Below are positions 8,687-16,781 of a DNA stretch of 64,000 nt, in pieces; position 1 is the first letter of the stretch, and each line of letters begins with the position of its first letter. The DNA comes from Nonomuraea harbinensis (GTDB lineage Bacteria; Actinomycetota; Actinomycetes; Streptosporangiales; Streptosporangiaceae), in assembly GCF_019396385.1 (NCBI RefSeq), contig NZ_JAHKRN010000013.1:114138-178137 (forward strand), written 5' to 3'. The position numbers and the translations under genes are program-made. Below the pieces are notes generated by a model. It was not told the origin of the DNA. It did no database searches and saw nothing but the letters and a program-made list of their open reading frames with translations.

Positions 8687-10150
8687 ATGGGCAGGGATGT
8701 GCCGATCGTCGTGTTCAGCCGGGACGACCGACGGAAGTACCGCGAGAAGGTCCACCGTTGCCTCGACGTCTTCGCGGAGCTGCTCCGGGAGTCGAAGTTC
8801 GAGGTCGACCGGTCGCTCGCCGGTCTGGAGATCGAGCTCAACATCGTGGACGGCGCCGGCGAGGCGTGCATGCGCAACGCCGAGGTGCTCGCCGCCATCG
8901 CGCGGCCTGACTGGGCCACCGAGCTGGGTCAGTTCAACGTCGAGATCAACATCGAGCCGCAGGAGCTCGGCGACGGCGGGGCCCGGCGGCTGGAGGACGA
9001 CGTGCGCGCCCGGCTCAACCACGCCGAGGAGCGCGCCCGGTCGCAGGGCGCCCGTCTGATGCTGGTCGGCATCCTGCCCACGCTGCGCGAGCGGGACATC
9101 GGCGAGGGCACGCTCTCCGCCAACCCCCGCTACAAGCTGCTGAACGAGCAGATCTTCGCGGCCAGGGGCGAGGACCTGCACCTGCGGATCGAGGGCGTCG
9201 AGCTGCTGGACACGCGCGCCGACAGCATCACCCCCGAGGCCGCCTGCACCAGTGTCCAGCTGCACCTGCAGGTCAGCCCGCCGGCCTTCGCCGCGCACTG
9301 GAACGCCGCCCAGGCCATCGCCGGCCCCCAGGTCGCCGTCGCCGCGAACTCCCCGTACCTGTTCGGCAAGGAGCTGCACCGCGAGACCAGGATCGCGCTC
9401 TTCGAGCAGGCCACCGACACCCGTCCGGACGAGCTGAAAGCACAGGGCGTGCGGCCCCGGGTGTGGTTCGGCGAGCGCTGGATCACCAGCGTCTTCGACC
9501 TGTTCGAGGAGAACGTCCGCTACTACCCGGCCCTGCTGCCCATCTGCGATGACGAGGACCCGAGGGCCGAGCTGGAACAGGGCCGCGTCCCGCAGCTGCA
9601 CGAGCTGACCCTGCACAACGGCACCGTCTACCGGTGGAACCGTCCCGTGTACGCGGTGGTGGACGGCCGCCCGCACCTGCGCGTGGAGAACCGGGTGCTC
9701 CCGGCCGGCCCGTCCGTGCTCGACATCGCGGCCAACGCCGCCTTCTACTACGGCCTGATGAGCGTGCTGCCGCACGCGGAGCGGCCGGTCTGGAGCCAGA
9801 TGTCGTTCGCCGCCGCCGAGGAGAACCTCTACAACGCCGCCCGCCACGGCCTGGAGGCCAGGCTGTACTGGCCGGGGCTCGGCGAGGTGCCGGCGGACGA
9901 GCTGATCCTGCGCCGCCTGCTGCCCATGGCGTACGAGGGACTGGACCTGCGGGGTGTGGACCACGACGTCTCCGCCCGCCTGCTGGGCGTCATCGAGGGC
10001 CGCTGCCTGACGGGCCGCACGGGCGCCACCTGGCAGGTCGAGAAGGTACGGGCGATCGGCGGCGACCGGCATGAGGCGCTGCGGGCGATGACGCTGGAGT
10101 ACCTCGACCGTATGCACGCGAATGAACCCGTACATACCTGGGCAGTCTGA
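8687..10150 (+). CDS. Glutamate-cysteine ligase family 2 (GCS2-like) protein
   Basis: 487 aa. The central pattern (GLEIELNIVD near residue 45, FNVEINIEP near 85, SVQLHLQVSP near 190, and VENRVLPAGPS near 335) matches the GCS2 carboxylate-amine ligase fold, in which acidic residues of such strands bind Mg-ATP. Family members make gamma-glutamyl or related amide bonds, but actinobacteria use mycothiol rather than glutathione, so the true substrate is not known. Gene stands alone between the response regulator and a zinc peptidase, only 5 bp before the latter. Confidence 0.8.
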   Translation: MGRDVPIVVFSRDDRRKYREKVHRCLDVFAELLRESKFEVDRSLAGLEIELNIVDGAGEACMRNAEVLAAIARPDWATELGQFNVEINIEPQELGDGGARRLEDDVRARLNHAEERARSQGARLMLVGILPTLRERDIGEGTLSANPRYKLLNEQIFAARGEDLHLRIEGVELLDTRADSITPEAACTSVQLHLQVSPPAFAAHWNAAQAIAGPQVAVAANSPYLFGKELHRETRIALFEQATDTRPDELKAQGVRPRVWFGERWITSVFDLFEENVRYYPALLPICDDEDPRAELEQGRVPQLHELTLHNGTVYRWNRPVYAVVDGRPHLRVENRVLPAGPSVLDIAANAAFYYGLMSVLPHAERPVWSQMSFAAAEENLYNAARHGLEARLYWPGLGEVPADELILRRLLPMAYEGLDLRGVDHDVSARLLGVIEGRCLTGRTGATWQVEKVRAIGGDRHEALRAMTLEYLDRMHANEPVHTWAV

Positions 10151-10155
10151 GGCAT

Positions 10156-10809
10156 GTGACGCCTCCCCTCGTCGTGCGCCTCCTGCTCGTCGTGCTGCTG
10201 CTGGCCCCCGTCTCCGCCTGCGGTGTGATCGACGTGCCGTCCAGGGACCGGCGCGGGCTCGACTCGTTCGAGGACGACGTGTGGGGCGCCAGGACGCTGT
10301 CGGAGGAGTTCTGGAAACAGCAGTTCGCGGCGTCCGGGATGACCTATCGCCCGGTCAACCGGTTCATCCCCTACTCGGGGACGAACGGGCCGCGTTGCGG
10401 CGGGCAGCCGTCCGTGCCGAACAACGCCTTCTACTGCTCGGCGGGACATTTCATCGCCTACGACGAGGAGTGGATGCGGGCGCTGTGGAGCCGGATGGGC
10501 GACGGCTCCGTCTATCTGATCATCCCGCACGAGTTCGGCCACGCCGTGCAGGCCCAGCTCCGCACCAGTTTCCGCCTCAACGTGGAGATGGAGCTGCAGG
10601 CCGACTGCTACGCGGGCGGCACGCTGCGCGCCCTGATCGACTCGGGGGCGCTGGTGGCCGAGCCGGGCGACGAGGACGAACTCCTGCTCAACCTCGCCGC
10701 CGCCGGCGACCCGACCGACGACTGGCTCGACCCGGCGGCCCACGGTACGGCCGAGCAGCGCCAGCGGTCGTTCGCCGTCGGCTACACCCGCGGCGTGAGC
10801 GCCTGCTGA
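10156..10809 (+). CDS. Neutral zinc metallopeptidase-like lipoprotein
   Basis: 217 aa from GTG 10156 (an ATG two bases earlier runs straight into TGA). The N-terminus has a hydrophobic signal and lipobox PVSAC, so the mature protein is probably a membrane-anchored lipoprotein. The zinc-binding HEFGH motif sits at residues 125-129 and the third-ligand region MELQADCYAG near 144-152, as in the putative neutral zinc metallopeptidase family (YpfJ-type). Starts 5 bp after the GCS2-like gene, so the two may be cotranscribed. Substrate unknown. Confidence 0.85.
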   Translation: MTPPLVVRLLLVVLLLAPVSACGVIDVPSRDRRGLDSFEDDVWGARTLSEEFWKQQFAASGMTYRPVNRFIPYSGTNGPRCGGQPSVPNNAFYCSAGHFIAYDEEWMRALWSRMGDGSVYLIIPHEFGHAVQAQLRTSFRLNVEMELQADCYAGGTLRALIDSGALVAEPGDEDELLLNLAAAGDPTDDWLDPAAHGTAEQRQRSFAVGYTRGVSAC

Positions 10810-10850
10810 CACCTCCCGCGATGTAGTCGCGTGTCAATCCCCAGGATGAT

Positions 10851-10885
10851 GCGACTGATCTTGTACACGTCATAGCGTTAGCCCA
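10851..10885 (+). promoter_or_regulatory. Promoter for a leaderless WhiB transcript
   Basis: A -35-like GCGACT (10851-10856) and -10-like TAGCGT (10873-10878) are 16 bp apart. The -10 ends six bases before the ATG at 10885, which puts the transcription start on the start codon. No ribosome site is present, consistent with leaderless translation. Confidence 0.4.
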
Positions 10886-11142
10886 TGCCATTGGAGGAGA
10901 TCGGCTGGCTGCGCAGGGGGGCCTGCAGATCCAGCGACCCGGAGCTCTTCTTCCCCCTCGCCCCCTCACCCGTCCAGGAGGCGCGGGCCAAGGCCGTCTG
11001 CGCGACGTGCCAGGTCCTCACCGAGTGTCGTTCGTACGCGTTGAAGGCGGGCGAGGCCGATGGCATCTGGGGTGGGCTCACCCCGGAGGAGCGCCGCCGC
11101 TCCCGCGTTCCCGAAGGTGTGCGCCGCCCCGCGGCCTCGTGA
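10885..11142 (+). CDS. WhiB-family iron-sulfur transcription factor
   Basis: 85 aa, typical Wbl size. Four invariant cysteines at residues 14, 39, 42 and 48 (C-x24-C-x2-C-x5-C) hold a redox-sensitive [4Fe-4S] cluster; the GIWGG turn near residue 60 and the basic tail EERRRSR form the sigma-factor/DNA-contacting part. Wbl proteins act with the principal sigma factor and are restricted to actinobacteria and their phages. I cannot assign a specific whiB letter. The gene appears to be leaderless. Confidence 0.95.
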   Translation: MPLEEIGWLRRGACRSSDPELFFPLAPSPVQEARAKAVCATCQVLTECRSYALKAGEADGIWGGLTPEERRRSRVPEGVRRPAAS

Positions 11143-11173
11143 CCCTCCGGCGCGGGTTAAGAGTGAGCGCGAC

Positions 11174-11186
11174 TAATCTTCAAGGG
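11174..11186 (+). promoter_or_regulatory. -10 box implying a leaderless start for the CPBP gene
   Basis: TAATCT (11174-11179) ends six bases before the GTG at 11186, so the transcript should begin on the start codon. No purine-rich ribosome site is seen. No convincing -35 box is visible. Confidence 0.4.
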
Positions 11187-11896
11187 TGCTGCTTCGCTCG
11201 ATCGCCGTGCTGACCGCGGCCAACGTGCTCAACAACCGCGTCGCGCCACGGCTCGGCCCCCTCACCTCCGCCGCGGCCACGGCGGCGCTGGTGGCGATGG
11301 CCCGCCAGTCGGGGGTCACGTGGGAGGAGCTCGGGTTCGAGCACGGGCGCCGGGGGGCCGTCATCGGCGGGGTGCTGGTGGCGGGCGTGGCCGCGGTCTA
11401 CACCGTCGGCATCACCCTCCCTCGCACCCGCCCGCTCTTCCACGACGAGCGGGCGCTGTCGCTCACCCGCGCCCGCGTCCTGGAGGAGGCCCTGCTCCAG
11501 GTCCCGGTCGGCACGGTGCTGCTGGAGGAGGTCGGGTTCCGCGGGGCGCTGCACGCGATGCTCCGCCGGGCCCACGGGCAGGCCACCGCCACGGCGGTGT
11601 CGTCGGCGCTTTTCGGCCTCTGGCACATCCTGCCGGCCGTCGACATGGCGCGCGCCAACCCGGCGCTGGGAGCCGTCGTCGCGGGCGAGTCCCCCGGGCG
11701 GCTCGACACGGCGCGGGTCGTGGCGGGCAGCGTGGTCTCGACGGCCGCCGCCGGGGTCCTGTTCACCGAGCTGCGCCGCCGGGGCGGGCTCCTCGCGCCC
11801 TCCATGCTGCATCTGGCGACCAACTCGCTGGGCTACCTCTTCGCCCGTCTCGCCGCGACCAAGACCGAGCCCGTCCAGCAGGAGGTCTCCCACTGA
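11186..11896 (+). CDS. CPBP-family intramembrane metalloprotease
   Basis: 236 aa with several membrane helices. The Rce1/CaaX-like motif EExxxR is present at Glu114-Glu115 (LLEEVGFRG), with the second motif FGLWHILPA and the third LAPSMLHLATNSLG containing the metal-binding histidines. Substrates of bacterial members are mostly unknown. Stop codon overlaps the ATG of the next gene (TGATG), so the two are probably translated together. Confidence 0.9.
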   Translation: MLLRSIAVLTAANVLNNRVAPRLGPLTSAAATAALVAMARQSGVTWEELGFEHGRRGAVIGGVLVAGVAAVYTVGITLPRTRPLFHDERALSLTRARVLEEALLQVPVGTVLLEEVGFRGALHAMLRRAHGQATATAVSSALFGLWHILPAVDMARANPALGAVVAGESPGRLDTARVVAGSVVSTAAAGVLFTELRRRGGLLAPSMLHLATNSLGYLFARLAATKTEPVQQEVSH

Positions 11897-12882
11897 TGAC
11901 GACCCGCGAACGGGAGATCACCGAGCCCGTGGACCTCTGCCTGCCCGACGGCCGGCTCAACCCGGCCGCCGTCGGCTGGACGCGGAGGCCGCTCCACCGG
12001 GCCAACCTGCGCGGCTGGGGCCGCACCAAGCGCTGGGAATACTGGGGGATCGTCACCCCATCCCACATCATCGGCGTCGTGGCGTCCTCGCTCGACTACG
12101 CGGGCGTGCACGGCCTCTACGTCCTCGACCGCGCCGCCGGCGAGGAGATCAGCAGGGACGTGGTGGTGCCGTTCGCCCGCGGCACCGTCATGCCCGACCG
12201 CAGCGGGGAGGGCACCGCCGTCGCGAAGGGCGGCGGCGGGCTGGACATCCGGATCACCCAGACCCCCGGCGCCACCGCGCTGCGCGCCCGCGCGGAGGGC
12301 ATCGAGGTCGACCTGGAGATGCCGTCGCGCGAGGGCCACGAGTCACTCGGCGTGGTGGTGCCGTGGGGCCCGCGGCGCTTCCAGTACACGGTCAAGGATG
12401 TCGGCCGCCCGGTCCGGGGCAGGCTCGTGCTCGGCTCGGTCCCGTACGAGGTGCGCGAGGAAGACTCGTTCGCCGTGCTCGACCACGGGCGGGGGCGCTG
12501 GCCGTACTCGATCGCCTGGAACTGGGCGGCGGGCAGCGCGCCCGGGAAGGCGATCCAGCTCGGCGGGCGGTGGACGGCCGGCACCGGGATGACGGAGAAC
12601 GCCCTGTTCATCGGCGGCCGGCTGCACAAGATCGGCGAGGAGCTGGCGTGGAGCTACGACCGCGCCGACTGGATGCGGCCGTGGCGGATCACCGGTCCCC
12701 GGGTGCAGGTGGAGTTCACGCCCTTCTACGAGCGGGTGGCCCGCACCGAGCTGGTGGTGGTGGGCTCCGAGACCCACCAGTGCTTCGGCCACTTCGCCGG
12801 GCGCGCCCAGGCCGACGACGGCACCTGGGTGGAGCTCGACGGGCTGACGGGGTGGGCGGAGGAGGCCCGGCAGCGCTGGTGA
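11896..12882 (+). CDS. DUF2804 family protein
   Basis: 328 aa from ATG 11896; the frame stays open further upstream but that is the shadow of the CPBP gene. It opens MTTREREITEPVDLCLPDGRL and continues with SHIIGVVASSLDYAG, the AWNWAAG segment near residue 210 and TPFYERVARTELVVVGSE near the end, as in the DUF2804 family. No signal peptide or membrane segment. The biochemical role is not known. Coupled by TGATG to the CPBP protease gene. Confidence 0.85.
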   Translation: MTTREREITEPVDLCLPDGRLNPAAVGWTRRPLHRANLRGWGRTKRWEYWGIVTPSHIIGVVASSLDYAGVHGLYVLDRAAGEEISRDVVVPFARGTVMPDRSGEGTAVAKGGGGLDIRITQTPGATALRARAEGIEVDLEMPSREGHESLGVVVPWGPRRFQYTVKDVGRPVRGRLVLGSVPYEVREEDSFAVLDHGRGRWPYSIAWNWAAGSAPGKAIQLGGRWTAGTGMTENALFIGGRLHKIGEELAWSYDRADWMRPWRITGPRVQVEFTPFYERVARTELVVVGSETHQCFGHFAGRAQADDGTWVELDGLTGWAEEARQRW

Positions 12883-12997
12883 TGTTCTCCCGGTGGTGAG
12901 GGTGCTTTCCGCCCCGGGATGAGGATCCTTCACCTCGCGGCCCTGGCCTGCGTTCATGCTCTTTGCCGCGGCTTTAAAGTCACTGCCGCGCCTCAAC

Positions 12998-13053
12998 GTG
13001 TTCGATCAAACACGGAGAGTGCGTATATCAAGATCACAATCCGTGATATACGC
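12998..13053. promoter_or_regulatory. Palindromic operator region of the vapBC pair
   Basis: A perfect 10-bp inverted repeat, GCGTATATCA (13021-13030) and TGATATACGC (13044-13053), has a 13-bp spacer, so half-sites lie about two helical turns apart. A second, smaller inverted repeat GTGTT/AACAC lies at 12998-13013. Both precede the antitoxin start at 13077 and its ribosome site GGAGG (13055-13059 region). This is where a VapB-VapC complex would be expected to repress its own operon. Confidence 0.6.
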
Positions 13054-13076
13054 TGGAGGTACGGAGGTGGTTTTCC

Positions 13077-13277
13077 ATGCGAACAGTCGTGGATATCGAC
13101 AAGGACCTGTTGCGGCGTGCGCAGCAGGAGTTGGGGACGGACACGATGAAGGAGACGGTACACGCGGCCCTTACGGAGGTCGCCGAGCGGGCAAAGCGTC
13201 GCGAAGCGTTCGAGTACTGGACCTCGCGGGACAATACGGATCTGCTGGATCCGGAAATCAGGAAGGAAGCGTTCTAG
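13077..13277 (+). CDS. vapB: VapB-type antitoxin
   Basis: 66 aa, opening MRTVVDIDKDLLRRAQQELG, a ribbon-helix-helix DNA-binding start typical of type II VapB antitoxins, followed by TMKETVHAALTEVAERAKRR and an acidic C-terminal tail (LLDPEIRKEAF) that would wrap the toxin. It is 8 bp ahead of a PIN-domain toxin gene. The upstream palindrome fits autoregulation. Confidence 0.85.
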   Translation: MRTVVDIDKDLLRRAQQELGTDTMKETVHAALTEVAERAKRREAFEYWTSRDNTDLLDPEIRKEAF

Positions 13278-13285
13278 CGGTCGGC

Positions 13286-13699
13286 GTGGTCTACCTCATC
13301 GACAAGAGCGCTCTGGCACGCATGCCCAACCCCGTGGTGGCACGCGCCCTCGAGCCGCTCATGCTCGACAAGATGCTCGCCGTCTGCGTCGTCACACAGC
13401 TCGAGGTCCTCTACAGCGCCCGCGACCCCGAGGGCTACGCGCGGGACGCCTACCACCTGCGCGAGGACTTCCGCCATCTGCCGGTGGACCCGGCGGTGCA
13501 GGCACGGGCGCTGGAGGTGCAGGAGCTCCTGGCCCAGAAGTCGCAGCACCGGGGGATAAGCCCCGGAGACCTGCTCATCGCCGCCTGCGCCGAGGTGTAC
13601 GGCGCGACGGTGCTCCACTACGACCGCGACTACGACCGGATCGCGGAGGTCACCGGGCAGCCGTCGCTGTGGGTGGTGCCGCCCGGTTCGGTGCCGTAA
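13286..13699 (+). CDS. vapC: VapC-type PIN-domain ribonuclease toxin
   Basis: 137 aa from GTG 13286 (MVYLIDKSALARM), chosen because the PIN fold begins there; the frame stays open upstream through the antitoxin shadow. Acidic metal-binding residues are visible: Asp6 (LIDKSAL), Glu in VTQLEVLYSA, Asp in SPGDLLIAACA and the late DRDYDRIAEVTG. The first motif has Lys where most VapC toxins have Thr or Ser. Expected to cleave RNA and to be held inactive by the upstream VapB. Confidence 0.87.
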   Translation: MVYLIDKSALARMPNPVVARALEPLMLDKMLAVCVVTQLEVLYSARDPEGYARDAYHLREDFRHLPVDPAVQARALEVQELLAQKSQHRGISPGDLLIAACAEVYGATVLHYDRDYDRIAEVTGQPSLWVVPPGSVP

Positions 13700-13705
13700 G
13701 CCGGC

Positions 13706-14425
13706 CTACGTCGTGTTGACGACCTGGAAGCCCTCGGCGTAGTGCCCGTCGGGGAAGCCCGCCTGCCGCGCCCAGGCGGCGAAACGGTCCCTGACGATCT
13801 CCGCGAACCCCTCGATGTGACCCACCTGACTGGCGTGCGACTGCAGCGCCGCCAGTTTGCGGTCGACGACCGGCGTGATGTCCACCCAGTGGTTGCGGGT
13901 GGGCCCGCCCATGAGCCACACCTCACGCACCGTCCACGCCTCCAGGCCCTCCTCCTCCACGAGTTCGGGGAAGGCGTACGGGTTGCGCGCGTCGGGATAG
14001 ACGGCGTCCAGGGTGGCGCCGCCGACCGCCCGGTGGTCGGGATGGCTGGGGGCGATGAACTCGTAGTTGCGCTCGGGGTGATGGGTGATCACCAGCTCGG
14101 GCCGTACCTGCCTGATGACGCGGGCGATGTCCCTGCGCAGATCCAGCGACGGGACGACGGTCCCGTCGGCGCGGCCGAGGGAGCGCAGGTCGGTCACGCC
14201 GACGCACTTGGCCGCCGCGGCCTGCTCGGCGCGGCGCAGTTCGGCCATGCCGGAGTGGTCCAGGGAGCGGTCGTTGCCGCCCGCGTCGCCGTCGGTGACC
14301 AGCAGGTAGGTCACCTCCACGCCCTTGTCGGCGAACAGCGCCACGCTGCCGGCCGCGCCGAAGTCGGCGTCGTCCGGGTGCGCAGTCACGACGAGGACCC
14401 TGGTGATCTCACTCTCCGGCAGCAT
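13706..14425 (-). CDS. PIG-L/LmbE-family deacetylase
   Basis: 239 aa. Start ATG 14425 (MLPESEITRVLVV) has AAAGGGGAG in front, better than the upstream ATG at 14455. Zinc-binding motifs AHPDDADFG near residue 15 and SHPDHRAVG near residue 130 are intact. The family removes N-acetyl groups from sugars, including GlcNAc-Ins in mycothiol synthesis (MshB) and mycothiol conjugates (Mca), but the sequence is shorter than MshB/Mca, so I leave the substrate open. Convergent with vapC, 6 bp apart. Confidence 0.85.
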   Translation of the reverse strand: MLPESEITRVLVVTAHPDDADFGAAGSVALFADKGVEVTYLLVTDGDAGGNDRSLDHSGMAELRRAEQAAAAKCVGVTDLRSLGRADGTVVPSLDLRRDIARVIRQVRPELVITHHPERNYEFIAPSHPDHRAVGGATLDAVYPDARNPYAFPELVEEEGLEAWTVREVWLMGGPTRNHWVDITPVVDRKLAALQSHASQVGHIEGFAEIVRDRFAAWARQAGFPDGHYAEGFQVVNTT

Positions 14426-14507
14426 GGCTCCCCTTTCTGAGGCGTCTGTCCGCACAACGGGAGCCCGGTCCCCGGCATTCCGGGCGCCGATTGTCGGTGA
14501 GGGGGCC

Positions 14508-14520
14508 TAACCTAGGGGCG
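14508..14520 (+). promoter_or_regulatory. -10 box implying a leaderless pcrA start
   Basis: TAACCT (14508-14513) ends six bases before the GTG at 14520, placing transcription start on the start codon. No ribosome-binding site precedes it. Confidence 0.35.
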
Positions 14521-16772
14521 TGCCCACCCAAGTCTCTGTTGACCACCCTTTGCTCGACGGCCTCAACCCTCAGCAGCGCGAGGCCGTGCTCCACCACGGC
14601 AGCCCGCTGCTGATCGTCGCGGGCGCCGGGTCCGGCAAGACGCGGGTGCTCACCCACCGCATCGCCTACCTTCTGGCCGAGCGCGACGTCCATCCGGGCG
14701 AGATCCTGGCCATCACGTTCACCAACAAGGCCGCCCGCGAGATGAAGGAGCGCATCGACAAGCTCGTCGGCCCGCGCTCGCGGGCGATGTGGGTGATGAC
14801 CTTCCACAGCGCGTGCATGCGCATCCTGCGCCGCGAGGCCAAGCGGCTCGGCTTCCCTTCGAGCTTCTCCATCTACGACCAGGCCGACTCCCAGCGCCTC
14901 ATGGCCATGGTCTGCCGCGAGATGGAGCTCGACCCCAAGCGCTATCCGCCCCGGTCGTTCTCCGCCCAGGTCAGCAACTTCAAGAACGAGCTGATCGACT
15001 ACGAGACCGCGATCGAGCGGGCGGGCTCCCACCTGGAGAAGACGCTCGCCCAGGCCTACAAGAGCTACCAGCTCAAGCTCACCGAGGCCGGCGCGATGGA
15101 CTTCGACGACATCATCATGAACACGGTGACGCTCTTCCAGCTCTTCCCCGAGGTGGCGGAGCACTACCGGATGCGCTTCCGCCACGTCCTCGTCGACGAA
15201 TACCAGGACACCAACCACGCGCAGTACATCCTGATCAGGGAGCTGGTCGGGTTCCCCGAGCTGCGCACCGCCGACGGCGACCAGGTGCGCTCCGGCACCA
15301 GCCAGTCGGAGCTGTGCGTGGTCGGCGACGCCGACCAGTCGATCTACGCCTTCCGCGGCGCGACGATCCGCAACATCCTCGAGTTCGAGCGCGACTACCC
15401 CGACGCCCGCACGATCCTGCTGGAGCAGAACTACCGCTCCACCCAGAACATCCTGGCCGCCGCCAACGCGGTCATCTCCCGCAACGAGTCGCGCAAGCCG
15501 AAGAACCTCTGGTCCGACCAGGGCGACGGGCCCAAGATCGTGGGATACGTCGCCGACAACGAGCACGACGAGGCCGTGTTCGTGGCGCAGGAGGTCGACC
15601 GGCTGGCCGACGAGGAGGACGTCAGGCCGGGCGACGTCGCGGTCTTCTACCGCACCAACGCCGCCTCCCGCGTGTTCGAGGAGATCTTCATCCGCACCGG
15701 CCTGCCCTACAAGGTCGTCGGCGGGGTGCGCTTCTACGAGCGCAAGGAGGTCAAGGACCTGCTGGCCTACCTCCGGGTGCTGGCCAACCCGCTCGACGTG
15801 GTGTCGCTGCGCCGCATACTCAACGTGCCCAAGCGCGGCATCGGCGACCGGGCCGAGGCGATGGTGGAGGCGTTCGCGGCGCGCGAGCGGATCCCGTTCT
15901 GGGAGGGCCTGCGCCGGGCCGACGAGGCGCCGGGCATGGCCACCCGCTCGCTCAACGCGATCAGGGAGTTCGTCGCGATGATCGATGAGCTGATCGCCAA
16001 GGGCGAGGGCGTGCCGCCGTCCGCGCTGGCCGAGGAGGTGCTGGTGGCCACCGGCTACCGCGCCGAGCTGGAGGCGTCCGAAGATCCTCAGGACGAGTCC
16101 CGCCTGGAGAACCTCCAGGAGCTGGTCTCGGTGGCCGGCGAGTTCGAGGAGGCCAACCCCGAGGGCACGCTCGTGGAGTTCCTGGAGCAGGTGTCGCTGG
16201 TGGCCGACGCCGACCAGATCCCCGAGCAGGACGGCGGCCAGGGCGTGGTGACGCTGATGACGCTCCACACCGCCAAGGGCCTGGAGTTCCCGGTGGTGTT
16301 CCTGACCGCCATGGAAGACGGCGTCTTCCCCCACATCCGCTCCATCGGCGAGCCGAAGGAGCTGGAGGAGGAGCGCCGCCTCGCCTACGTCGGCATCACC
16401 CGCGCCCAGCAGCGGCTCTACCTGACGCGGGCGGCGGTGCGCAGCTCGTGGGGCGCGCCGTCGTTCAACCCGGCCTCGCGGTTCGTCACCGAGGTGCCGG
16501 CCAAGCTGGTCGAGTGGCGCACCGACCCCGACAAGTCCGCGTGGAGCGCCGCCACCCGCCGCGAGCCCGTCCCGGCCGCGGCCCCGAAGAAGACCGGCGG
16601 CCGGGCCGTCCCGTCGCTGACGCCGGGCGACCGGGTCACCCACGACGCGTTCGGTCTCGGCACCGTGGTGTCGGTCGACGGCGTGGCCGAGAAGACCAAG
16701 GTCAAGATCGACTTCGGCTCGGGTGGTGAGAAGACGCTCCTGCTCGCGTACGCGCCGCTGGAGAAGCTCTGA
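14520..16772 (+). CDS. pcrA: UvrD/PcrA-type ATP-dependent DNA helicase
   Basis: 750 aa. All SF1A motifs are visible: Q motif LNPQQREAV, Walker A AGAGSGKTRVL near residue 41, motif Ia TFTNKAAREM, Walker B VDEYQDTN, motif III VVGDADQSIYAFRGA, motif IV EQNYRS, motif V TLHTAKGLEFPVVF and motif VI VGITRAQQRLY. The C-terminal TPGDRVTHDAFGLGTVVSVDG segment is the Tudor-like domain of PcrA that contacts RNA polymerase. Acts in nucleotide excision repair and transcription-replication conflict resolution. Confidence 0.96.
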   Translation: MPTQVSVDHPLLDGLNPQQREAVLHHGSPLLIVAGAGSGKTRVLTHRIAYLLAERDVHPGEILAITFTNKAAREMKERIDKLVGPRSRAMWVMTFHSACMRILRREAKRLGFPSSFSIYDQADSQRLMAMVCREMELDPKRYPPRSFSAQVSNFKNELIDYETAIERAGSHLEKTLAQAYKSYQLKLTEAGAMDFDDIIMNTVTLFQLFPEVAEHYRMRFRHVLVDEYQDTNHAQYILIRELVGFPELRTADGDQVRSGTSQSELCVVGDADQSIYAFRGATIRNILEFERDYPDARTILLEQNYRSTQNILAAANAVISRNESRKPKNLWSDQGDGPKIVGYVADNEHDEAVFVAQEVDRLADEEDVRPGDVAVFYRTNAASRVFEEIFIRTGLPYKVVGGVRFYERKEVKDLLAYLRVLANPLDVVSLRRILNVPKRGIGDRAEAMVEAFAARERIPFWEGLRRADEAPGMATRSLNAIREFVAMIDELIAKGEGVPPSALAEEVLVATGYRAELEASEDPQDESRLENLQELVSVAGEFEEANPEGTLVEFLEQVSLVADADQIPEQDGGQGVVTLMTLHTAKGLEFPVVFLTAMEDGVFPHIRSIGEPKELEEERRLAYVGITRAQQRLYLTRAAVRSSWGAPSFNPASRFVTEVPAKLVEWRTDPDKSAWSAATRREPVPAAAPKKTGGRAVPSLTPGDRVTHDAFGLGTVVSVDGVAEKTKVKIDFGSGGEKTLLLAYAPLEKL

Positions 16773-16781
16773 CCTCGTGCG

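Noticed and set aside
8572..8910. Short plus-strand frame between the response regulator and the GCS2-like gene
   Set aside because: Overlaps the GCS2-like gene in a different frame and has no motif; its leading part is a low-complexity Gly/Trp/Arg run.
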